From Fragilaria crotonensis (lineage: Eukaryota; Bacillariophyta; Fragilariophyceae; Fragilariales; Fragilariaceae), in assembly GCA_022925895.1 (NCBI GenBank), contig JAKSYS010000192.1:1-64000 (forward strand): a stretch of 64,000 nt of DNA, read 5' to 3'. The translations under genes and the position numbers were made by a program. The stretch's first letter is position 1. Each line of letters opens with the position of its first letter. Below, one piece after another: positions 11,085 through 20,088 of the stretch. The notes beneath the pieces were generated by a model. It saw only the letters and a program-made list of their open reading frames with translations. It had not been told where the DNA came from and did not search any database.

Positions 11085-11846
11085 CTAGGAGATGGTGTCA
11101 ATCTGATCATCATGGGTGGAAGTGTTTGTCGGGTCAGTTTTGTCCCCGATTCGCTGCTCTGTTGACATCAGGAATACCGTTCGATTCCTGAGGAGGAAAT
11201 ATACTGCTTGGATGGAACACGTGCAGCCGTTGCCTCCATCCCTCGATTGATCTAGGCCTCCAGAAGTCTCGAGTCTCCCTCTTCGGATTCCATATCCGAG
11301 TCGGATGACTCCGAATTCGATAAACCCCCGCGGACTGACCCCAACAGGCCTCGGCAAAGAAGAAGGTGGGTAGGTGGAACGAAAAACGGGAACAACTTTG
11401 TTGGACAGTGAAAGCAATACACAAAGGATGTACGGTCCGAAGCGCAAAGCGATCACACCAAAAAGTGTGAGCAGTCTGAGACTGTTCTCGAGGGCCAAGG
11501 GCGGGAAAACGTGCGAAACAGAAACGTGCGAAATCCGAATGGCTTCCTTTGTCTCCACAACGTCGATAGGAAACCCATCGGAGACAATCCGATATTCATG
11601 TATGAGGATCGCCTCACACCTTTGAGTCAACTTCTCCACAAGCAAATTTTGGCTGCCTTCCCATGATGGATTCAAACTTTGCGTGAGCGAAAGCGTGAAA
11701 GCCCTTTGATTTGAGTGGGCAACGAAGATTTTTCGAAGGTTATAATTACCGGCAGCCAGGATGAATACCGTCAATCGCTGCGACAGCGTCCACCTTAGTA
11801 TGCATAGTCTACGGTCTACGTCGTATTCATTCGTGAAGGAGTACAC
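11085..11846 (-). pseudogene. Probable decayed SLC26 (cNMP-domain end) remnant next to LRR copy 1
   Basis: This is a 253-residue open frame with no complete domain. Its middle part reads LLVEKLTQRCEAILIHE and then GFPIDVV...AIRIS. This aligns with LLVEQLFSRYEREVYLKGE, GSPSISV and RGVLIS in the cyclic-nucleotide-binding-like domain of the intact transporter at 20,089-23,068. Position and orientation relative to the LRR gene also match. I infer a degraded piece of a duplicated transporter. The similarity is weak away from this core, so the frame as a whole may be open by chance. It should not be taken as a functional gene. Confidence 0.4.
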
Positions 11847-12291
11847 TTGAGCCTTGAGCCTTGAGACTTGAGACTAGGTCTATCTCACAAGGGTGCAGGC
11901 GCAAGAAAATCTCCAATAAAAACAAAAACGTTTGTGTTTCTGTGAAAAAAAATCTCATAAGGGTGGCCCTCACAGCAATCACCAGAAATTATAGCCTCTA
12001 TTTAAAAATAGAGTAGAAAGGAGTACGCAGTGTGTGATACTGTATGATATGAAAATTCTGCATAGAGGTTAGGAGGGTTTCCCAAAGAGTACTACAGTAC
12101 CCTCTACTACTAGTAGTACTCGAGTTCTACAAGTACCGGTAGACTGTAAATTACGGAGTGGAGTACATGTACGTGCCACTTTTCTACTCGGAGTGAAGAC
12201 CTGCGTGCAGATTTATACATATACTCAGTACTCAGTATGTGTTTTGGTCTCACTTCCACCAACACGGTGTTAACATTTCTTCTTGGCATTA
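11847..12291. other. Spacer without gene
   Basis: AT-rich and GTAC-containing sequence (a cluster near 12,090-12,180). No gene or RNA was recognised. Confidence 0.5.
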
Positions 12292-12314
12292 CAGTCTACT
12301 CGCGATATTATGGG
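12292..12314 (+). repeat. Left terminal inverted repeat
   Basis: Begins CAGTCTACTCGCG and is the reverse complement of 13,254-13,276. It is preceded by TA. Confidence 0.85.
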
Positions 12315-13253
12315 CAAAATAGTATGGGCACTCTCGGTAATATGGGCATTATTCTGGATTTACCACCTCCGATGACGGACAGACCACGGCCGTACTGTGT
12401 ACTGTGTATATGGTACTGTAGTTGATCATTTCACTGACTGCCTAATAATGGCCAGTTCCTATGCTTGTTGAACTCATTGCTACGCTCTTATTACATTATG
12501 TATTGCAGTGGCACTTGCTGCTGAGGAGTAGGAAGAGTCATCATGATGTGCATCAATGCCCTCATCTGTGGGTGGCTTATTCATAGTAGAAAAAATGAAG
12601 CACAGTTGGCTGGCAGCTTTACTTGTTTCCAAGATACCTTGTTTCTGCAAATGCTTGACTGCCTTCTCCATTAGATTGAATGCACCTAAAATGTCTGTGT
12701 CCCTCTTGCTATTTGCGTCATTTTGGCATCTTTGTTGGTAAGGCTCTGATTCAAGGTACTAGCTAGCCAAGATTGCTTTGAAACATCCTCAGGGTCTCAA
12801 GGGCAGCCAGGGTGTGAGAGCAATTAATGAGGTGGAGGATCATTGGGATCAACACCCTTGCTATTTCTGTCAGTGGATTCATAGCATCCTCAATTGCTAC
12901 TACCTCAATTGTAGGCTCAATAGCATCTCATCTATCATTAATGTGCTGGTTCCAGTCAAGCTGTTACTGCTGCCATAATGACCACATATTACTATAGGCA
13001 TTTGTAGAAGTATCATTAGTTCAATGCTGAGTTGTTGCTGTTGTTGATGAGTTATTGATTGTGCATAGGTTTTGAGGGAGCTATATTACCTACACTCCAG
13101 TACTGTACTTATGTACTACATACTAGTACAAGACACTCATTCCAGTAGAACACTACTGTACTGTGCCAGTACTGAAAAAGCACGTACAAATCACGTGTTA
13201 ATGTATTATGGGTGTTTCGATATTATGGGCACTTTTCGCCAGTTACCAGGGTA

Positions 13254-13276
13254 CCCATAATATCGCGAGTAGACTG
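13254..13276 (-). repeat. Right terminal inverted repeat
   Basis: Reverse complement of the left arm, followed by TA at 13,277-13,278. Confidence 0.85.
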
Positions 13277-13278
13277 TA

Positions 13279-14069
13279 TGTACAAGGGAGTTTTAACTTT
13301 TAACACGGAGAGGTTTTTCAAAGTGCTTTTCGGTAGTTTTCCAGTAGTTTTTGTTGGTTTTGTGTGGCTTTTCGCTGGTTTATGCTCATACATGAACAAA
13401 AACCCACTCTGAAATCAAAAGTGATGGCGATCTAATAGCAAAACGGTGCGAGTGGTGCGAGTGGTGCGAGTGGTGCGAGTTGTGTAGTGGGTGAGTCGTG
13501 AGGGACGGACAACGCATGACCGCAATTGGAGTCATAAGGCACAAGGGACATGGCCTTATAGTTGTCTATACATAATAGTCTAATACGCCACTGATACATG
13601 TATGTGCAATGATCTCGTATGTTGTATCGTATGTGTTGTATGTGAAATAACGGTCACGAACGACAACAAATCACAGGATTGTCATTTGTCATTCTGAATT
13701 CTGAAGCATGCGTGCTTGTGGGAGGAACACCTTTGCGAACACCACCTGATGCGGCACGTGCCAAGCACCGCCTCGAAAAAAGAATGGCAGTACAGGCGTA
13801 GTAAAAGTGCCACAGAAGCGAGAAGTGTGAGGTGTGAGCTCGCATGAATGAATTTTTCAAAATCCGATCTACTGCTCTAGTACCGAACACATAATTACAT
13901 TACATTGACCCTCTACCCTCAAATGCAAACTCTCTACAGTAGAGACAAGGTGAATTTCGTCGTCTAGAGACTCTTGCTCACAACGTTGCTGGTGTGTATC
14001 TCGCGTGAGACCGACTGGAAACTCGTGGTCTCAAGAATACAGTCGTACCAAGAACACAATTCGCCCATC
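13279..14069. other. Spacer upstream of LRR copy 2, with a 9-base tandem repeat
   Basis: Four copies of GGTGCGAGT lie at 13,445-13,480. No gene is seen; short open frames here (for example 13,654-13,890 minus) have no domain and no repeat partner. Confidence 0.5.
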
Positions 14070-15851
14070 ATGAAGAAAAGAAGACCCCCACCTTCGTTTG
14101 ACACCAGTCCTGGAGCAGTTGCTATCCAAGGATCGCGCACAACAGCTTCATCTGATACCAGTCCTGGAGCAGTTGTTATCCAAGGTTTAGGCAACCTCAG
14201 GATGTCCACGGAAACGTCGGAAGAAATCGTGAGGGTTCATGAAGAAGAGTGCAAAGAGGAAGTAACGGTAGGAGGTACAGGATCAGTTGACATGAATGGC
14301 TCTAACGCTCCAGAAGTTCGTGCGACGCAGCGTCAGAATCTGGCTCAGGAAGATCTACCAGTAGGAGAACCGATTTATGCGGAACTCCATACACCCTACA
14401 CCCAAGAACCAAAGAAATGGCATGAACGGCCATTTTATCGCGCCATTTTGGTCGGGGGTTGTTTGTTGGCTCTCCTTGTGGCGGTAGGAATTGTGTTGCT
14501 TGTTGTGTTGGTGGCACTGCCACGACCTAAAGGAGAAACATCACCTCCCACATTCCCCCCCTCAGCGACGACACCAACATCTCCACCGGTCACACTCAGC
14601 CCTACGGCTATCCCAACCTCGTCCATGACGTCTGAAGAAATCGCTTGCGAGTTTATTGGACGCCCCTCCTTGGATGAATGTCGAAATACAATATTTTTTA
14701 CCACTTTAATCAATGCTGGCGACAAGGTAAACGGAACAACGATTCCGAGCGAGATTGGGCTGTTGACACAGCTGGTCGTGCTGTCATTGGAAAGCAATGG
14801 ACTGACGGGAAGTATCCCATTGTCCATTTCCCAGTTAACTCTGCTGCAGTTGTTGTCATTCGAAGGTAACAACTTGAATGGGAGTATCCCACCTTCAATT
14901 TCAAGCCTTACAAACCTTGAACTTTTGACGTTTGCAAACAATGCTATCACAGGCATCATCCCTTCTTCCATTGCTAATTTGGAAAAACTGAAGCTTTTAT
15001 CATTCTATCAAAATCGCATGAAGGGTAGCATCCCATCCTCAATTTCAAGATTGGCATAAATGTCTTTTTTGTCCTTCGGTTCCAATACCTTTGGGGGACG
15101 TATCCCCGCTTCCTTGGGAAGCTTGACAAAGCTAACTTTGTTGGACCTTGCCATCAATGCTCTTACGGGAAGTATTCCATCTTCTTTCGGAAGCTTGAAT
15201 CAGTTGATTTCGTTGGCATTCCACGATAATGAATTGACTGGGAGCATACCAGCTTCTTTTGCAAGCTTGACCAAGTTGATAATTTTGTGGTTCGACACGA
15301 ATTCAATGACGGGAACCATCCCGTACTTTTTTTCAAATTTGACAGCTCTCACCTCCTTGTCATTCAAATATGTGGAATTCACAGGGAGCATCCCGTCTTC
15401 AATTTCAAGGTTGATTAACTTGAACCATTTGAGAATGGAAGGGAATGCACTGACGGGAAGTATACCGTCCTCAATGTCAAGTATGATGAACCTGACCCAT
15501 TTAGATTTGTCGCACAATCAACTGAATGGGACTATACCATCTTCGCTATCAATCTTGACGGGACTCTCCATGCTGGACTTTATGGGAAATGAATTGACAG
15601 GAACCATCCCCTCCTCTATTTCGAACTTGACGAATATGATTTATTTGGACTTTGAAAACAATGCCCTGATCGGAAGTATCCCATCGTCCATGGCAAGCTT
15701 GACAAGTTTGACTACATTGTCACTCTCCGCCAATGAACTAACGGGGACTATGCCACCTTCGCTCTGCACGCAAGCCATAATGATTATCATTGATTGTGGC
15801 GAAATCGAATGCAATTGCTGCTCTGATGGTGCTGGGAATTCTTGTGTTTAG
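14070..15851 (+). pseudogene. LRR membrane protein, copy 2, interrupted by one stop codon
   Basis: A single frame of 594 codons is interrupted only by TAA at 15,057-15,059. There the intact copy reads SRLAELSYLSFGSN and this one SRLA-stop-MSFLSFGSN, so GAA became TAA. The architecture matches copy 3: cytosolic N-terminus with a duplicated DTSPGAV-IQG segment (residues about 12-40), one TM helix near residue 135, a Pro/Thr stalk, and LRRs of the form LTGSIPSSISxLTNLxxL. The C-terminal cap is DCGEIECNCC. Start at 14,070 was chosen by similarity to copy 1 (MKK-R/K-PPSFD); an upstream in-frame ATG at 13,974 adds residues not shared with the other copies. Products could be a truncated protein of about 329 residues or a readthrough form. 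It is probably a pseudogene. Confidence 0.82.
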
Positions 15852-16539
15852 TTGGTGATTACGGCAAAAATACTGCCTAACAGAGTAATGTTGTGTGTCA
15901 TTATTCGTGATCGCCTTATCCGTCAATACTACTACCGGTGTTATGAACATGATACGTACTCTTAGATCTACATATCCGTGAGGTGCTTGCATTCGTTCAC
16001 CTGAACCCTTTCTGTACTGTAGGGTCATTCGATAAAAGAGCTATGTCTCGCTAGGACATGGTGTCTATCTGATCATGACGGGTGGAAGTGTTCGTGATGA
16101 CACTTTTGACCCCGATTCCTTATGTTGAAACTAGGAATGCTTTTCATCGCTCCTGGCAGAGGCCTTAACAAACCATTGTCAAACACTGCGGGGAGCATTG
16201 TTTCACATCATCATTCCGACACTACATGTTTCATCACACATGCTTGTCACGGGCTGCGACCAACTCTGGAATGCGAGACAACAGAAATTCATGAAACAAG
16301 ATCCAGCGTACCGAGTTTGGGATCAGTCCACCTGCCTCGTACCCAATGCAACTCCGTGGCGCCACCAAGTTCATGCAGGGGATTGCTGAGAGAGCGTGAA
16401 AGTCTAATCGATCTGGTTGGACGAGGAATCTTTTTTCTGATAAAGCAATGTCTTGACTCAACCGAATGGTACGGAAAGGCTTCAGATTTAGATACAATCA
16501 ATCAATCAAGCACTAGAACGAATTATCGCCGACGATGTA
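15852..16539. other. LRR copy 2 downstream flank
   Basis: The first ~250 bases match the flank of copy 1. The rest shows no confident coding sequence; frames at 16,122-16,604 (+) and 16,234-16,501 (-) lack domains. Confidence 0.45.
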
Positions 16540-16910
16540 CACGTCGGCATTCCACAACCCAGCAGTTAAGCTCATGTATCGGGAGACCGTGTTCCAAGAG
16601 ATAACTTTCCCATTGAGATAAATTCCCATCTCATAGTGAAACTAGACCTGTTCAACGAGCAGCCTGTCAGCGCCGCAGATGGTAGCAAGATAGCTATATG
16701 CCACTTCATTTCCATCAGGAATTGACGAGCATTTCTTCAGTGCTGTGCTGTCAACAATGGCGCAGTCATCGAATTGATTGGATTGTTGTCTGGCAACAAT
16801 GGTATGCTAAGCACAATAGAGGGCCGAGCTCCAGGCTTCCGAGGTATGACAATGTCTTGTGCTTCGAAGTGCTTGTTGAAACTCGAGGTAGATCGAGCAT
16901 TCCCGCAGCG
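16540..16910 (-). pseudogene. Fragment of SLC26 transporter (cNMP-like domain region), decayed
   Basis: DNA here matches 20,390-20,740 of the intact transporter in the same orientation. Examples are CGACGAGCATTTCTTCAG(T/C)GCTGTGCTGTC, CCACTTCATTT(T/C)CATC and ACTCGAGGTAGATCGAGCA. In translation the pieces correspond to NEVAxxYL, CGADxLLVEQ and YLxGxxI. The frame is not continuous and the transmembrane and STAS parts are missing. Its place after LRR copy 2 mirrors that of the intact gene after LRR copy 3, so I read it as the remains of a duplicated LRR-transporter pair. Confidence 0.75.
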
Positions 16911-17629
16911 CTCTCTTCGGCCTTGGTGGTCCATCCGGATTAAACGGAGTCTTCCGCGACCCAATCGTTTCTCCATTGTTGTCGATAGACAAGGTTCGTG
17001 GAAGGTGGTTCTTGCCACTTGCCAACCCCAAACAAAACCTCCGGGATTCATAGAAAAAACTCTCAAAGGATCTCTTTAATCCTTCGAACCTCATAGCTCA
17101 TAGGCGACGGAACCATGGTTGGAACGAGACACTTTGTATCAATTACGAGTTGAGAGTTGGGAGTGGAAAGTTGAGAGTTGTCGTCGTCTTTGAGTTGTGA
17201 TGTACGACTAGTCATGTGATGTGAACTGGGTGTGTCATCGTCGATCAGTTCCGAGCATTGAGAATTGCGACGACCGACCATGAAATGGAGCCGGCGGCAT
17301 CGTACAAGAAGTTCGTAGCACGTTGTATAGTACATGTATGTCATATGATATGAGAACACTTGATTGAACATATGTTCAATATCATGTCAAGTTCATGACG
17401 TCACGAAATCGTCTCACCAACCGTCACGCGTCCGGATGCAGTAACGAGTACTGTACATTGTACACCACTGAATATGACAGAAGCTGCATAACCTACGACC
17501 GACGTCATGAGCAACATGCATGCCTGCATGGATTCCAAACAAATTGACTCATAATATATTCACACGCATATACTGGTAGATGAGGACTGGCACCAGGACC
17601 AGCAGAAAGCTGGACAAGATCGCCCCTCC
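16911..17629. other. Spacer between transporter fragment and LRR copy 3
   Basis: No gene is seen. A short imperfect repeat GAGTTGGGAGTGGAAAGTTGAGAG lies near 17,150-17,180. Confidence 0.4.
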
Positions 17630-19393
17630 ATGAAGGACATTGGACTCCTCCCCCGTTCGTCCGACTCAAGTCCTGGAGCGTTTCCTATCCAAGGATCACG
17701 AGCATCCCACGGTTCAGGCAGCCTCAGAACGCTCACGGAACCGTCGTGCCTTGATGATGAAGAATGCAAAGAGGAAGTAGCGGCCCCAGCTGCAGGAACA
17801 GACGGAAAGCTTACGAGTAGCCGTAACAACAGTCTCGCTGAAGTGAATAGCCCTGAAGCCCCAGAAGTTCGTGCGGCGCAGGGTCAGGAGGACCTACCAG
17901 TAGGGGAACTCATTTATGCAGAAGTCTGCACGCCCTCCAACCCAGAACCAACGCAAGGGCATGTACGGCGTTTGTATCGAGCAGTTTTGGTCGGGGGCAG
18001 TGTTTTGGCTCTCCTTCTGGTAATAGGAATTGTGTTGCTTGCGGTGTTCATCACTATGCCCCGACCCTCAGCAGAGGCATCACCTCCTTCACTGCCCCCA
18101 TCAACGAGTATACCAACTCCTTCACCGGTCACACTCAGCCCTTCAGCTATCTCAATCTCCGCCTTGACGCCTGAAATAATCGCATGCGTGTTTATTGGAC
18201 GCCCATCCTTGACTGAATGTCGAGCTACATACAGCTTCGACAGCTTTAGCAATGCTGGCGACAAGGTAAATGGACGTACGATTCCCACCGAGATTGGACT
18301 CTTGAAACAGCTCGTCGTTTTGAAACTTAACAACAATGGGCTGACAGGAAGTATCCCATCGTCCATTTCCGAGTTGTCGTCGCTGCAAGTGTTGTCATTC
18401 TCCAACAACAACTTGAATGGAACTATCCCACCTTCGATTTCATCTCTTGCAAACCTTGAACTTTTGACGTTCGCCAATAATGCTCTCACAGGCAGCATCC
18501 CCTCTTCGATTGCAAACTTGGAACGGCTGACGTTTCTGACCTTCTTTCAAAATCAACTGGACGAGAACATTCCATCCTCATTCTCTAGATTGGCAGAATT
18601 GTCCTATTTGTCCTTTGGTTCCAATACCTTTTGGGGCAGTATTCCCGCTTCCTTCGGAAGCTTGACAATGCTGACTTCTTTGGACTTCTCGAACAATGCT
18701 CTCACGGGAAGCATTGCATCTTCTTTCGGAAACTTAATTGAATTGACTGACTTGAGTTTGTACAACAATTCGTTGACAGGGAGCATCCCGGCTTCATTTG
18801 CAAACTTGACCTCGTTGACCTCGTTGTGGTTGGACACGAATTCATTCACAGGAACCATCCCATCATTTATTGCAAACTTGACTGAGCTTGTTTTCATGTC
18901 AGTCTCAAATACTGGACTCGGAGGACGCATCCCATCTGCGATCGCAAGCTTGGCCAAATTAACAAGTTTGTGGTTGGACCAGAATACTCTGACGGGTGGT
19001 ATACCGTCCGAAATATCAAATATGAAGAGCTTGACCCTCTTAGATGTGTCGCAGAATCAGCTGAATGGAACAATACCTTCTTCGCTCTCAAGGTTGACGA
19101 GTCTCACCTGGTTGAATTTCTATCAAAATTCTTTGACCGGAACCATCCCATCGGAACTTTCCAAGTTGACGAAACTAGAGCGTTTGGGATTTCACGACAA
19201 CTTTCTGAGGGGGAGTATCCCGTCGTCCATGTCAGCCTTGACACGTCTGAGTTATTTGTCATTTTTTACCAATGATTTAACGGGGACTGTCCCACCATTG
19301 CTCTGCACCCAAGACATTCGTATTTACATTGACTGTGGCGAACTTGAATGCATCTGCGGCGCTTATGCATCTGGGACCTCTTGTCCTACGTAG
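17630..19393 (+). CDS. Membrane-anchored leucine-rich-repeat protein (intact copy)
   Basis: This is a 587-residue single-exon protein. Residues 1-115 are polar and acidic (DDEECKEEV near 42-50) and predicted cytosolic. A single TM helix lies at about 118-143, followed by PRPSAEASPPSLPPS, a Pro/Ser/Thr stalk to about residue 175. A Cys pair (about 186-197) precedes roughly 14 plant-type 24-residue repeats (LTGSIPSS, LNGTIPPS), and a C-terminal Cys-containing cap (DCGELECICG) closes the domain. There is no signal peptide and no kinase. The N-in orientation with an extracellular C-terminal LRR domain is inferred from the basic residues (HVRRLYR) just before the TM helix. Such LRR proteins are common in diatoms and are presumed to bind ligands at the cell surface; the ligand here is unknown. 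It is the only unbroken member of the three tandem copies. Confidence 0.88.
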   Translation: MKDIGLLPRSSDSSPGAFPIQGSRASHGSGSLRTLTEPSCLDDEECKEEVAAPAAGTDGKLTSSRNNSLAEVNSPEAPEVRAAQGQEDLPVGELIYAEVCTPSNPEPTQGHVRRLYRAVLVGGSVLALLLVIGIVLLAVFITMPRPSAEASPPSLPPSTSIPTPSPVTLSPSAISISALTPEIIACVFIGRPSLTECRATYSFDSFSNAGDKVNGRTIPTEIGLLKQLVVLKLNNNGLTGSIPSSISELSSLQVLSFSNNNLNGTIPPSISSLANLELLTFANNALTGSIPSSIANLERLTFLTFFQNQLDENIPSSFSRLAELSYLSFGSNTFWGSIPASFGSLTMLTSLDFSNNALTGSIASSFGNLIELTDLSLYNNSLTGSIPASFANLTSLTSLWLDTNSFTGTIPSFIANLTELVFMSVSNTGLGGRIPSAIASLAKLTSLWLDQNTLTGGIPSEISNMKSLTLLDVSQNQLNGTIPSSLSRLTSLTWLNFYQNSLTGTIPSELSKLTKLERLGFHDNFLRGSIPSSMSALTRLSYLSFFTNDLTGTVPPLLCTQDIRIYIDCGELECICGAYASGTSCPT

Positions 19394-20088
19394 TAGTGAT
19401 GAGGGCAGATTCTCGGCCTTGTCGTTGGATGTGCGATCGATATTCATTATCGGCGTATCCTTCGTTCTGCGGTAGTTGTAGCAGGGACATGGTTACGCGG
19501 TTACATGAAACTAATTCTTAAATATTGTACCATCATGAGCTAGTTGAATTCGTACATCCGAGTTCTTTCCACAATGCGCAGTCATTCGATGAACCCGCAA
19601 TACCTCGCTTATTATCTGATCGTGAAGGGTTGAAGCAGTTATGATATCCGTTATGTCCCGCCTTCTATTGAATCTAGTAATTACTTTCTCAATCATATCT
19701 CTCATGCCAAACGAATTCAACAAAGATTGTCTAAGAGAGGGTGAATTCTATCACAAGATGATTCCCGCAAGACTCGCTATTGAAGTCATCGAAGTCGTGG
19801 TCATAGACCTCATAGAGTGCGAGACTGTCGAATTGCAAAGAAACGGTCGACTCATTCTAAACTGGTCCGCTTGCTCCTTGCCTAATTTAAATCCATGGCA
19901 CAACTGAATTGATGCAATAAGTTGTCGTGACCTTACGTGTGCAATTTCAAACCTCATTATCGCGCACCTATTGCTGATTGAACGACGAACCATAGTCCTG
20001 ATAAAGCCACGACTCGACTCAAATCGGGTGGTCCATCGTGCACTCTCAAGCGTCTGTTTTGTCGTGTGTGAACTCACACCCTGACTCA
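19394..20088. other. Spacer between convergent LRR copy 3 and SLC26 gene
   Basis: The first ~250 bases are distantly similar to the flanks of LRR copies 1 and 2 (GTCATTCGAT, TATCTGATC, GGTTGAAG). The rest is the 3' flank of the transporter. The open frame 19,751-20,104 on the minus strand has no domain. Confidence 0.45.

Larger units (their letters stand above)
12292..13276. mobile_element. Non-autonomous TIR DNA transposon with TA target duplication (Tc1/mariner type)
   Basis: The ends are a perfect inverted repeat of about 23-24 bases: CAGTCTACTCGCG... at 12,292-12,314 and its reverse complement at 13,254-13,276. TA flanks both ends (12,290-12,291 and 13,277-13,278). A TA duplication with ends starting CAGT is characteristic of the Tc1/mariner superfamily. 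Just inside the ends the motif TAT(T)ATGGGC recurs several times in both orientations (12,306-12,351; 13,203-13,260), like subterminal transposase-binding repeats. The interior encodes no transposase and is strongly CpG-poor. At about 985 bases it is a long MITE-like element. Confidence 0.82.

Noticed and set aside
11085-11846. 253-residue frame as a functional gene
   Set aside because: Only the middle part resembles a known domain (transporter cNMP region); no complete domain, and it overlaps the duplicated LRR flank. Kept only as a probable pseudogene fragment.
13974-14069. Upstream in-frame start for LRR copy 2
   Set aside because: The extra 32 residues are not shared with copies 1 and 3; the shared N-terminus starts at 14,070.
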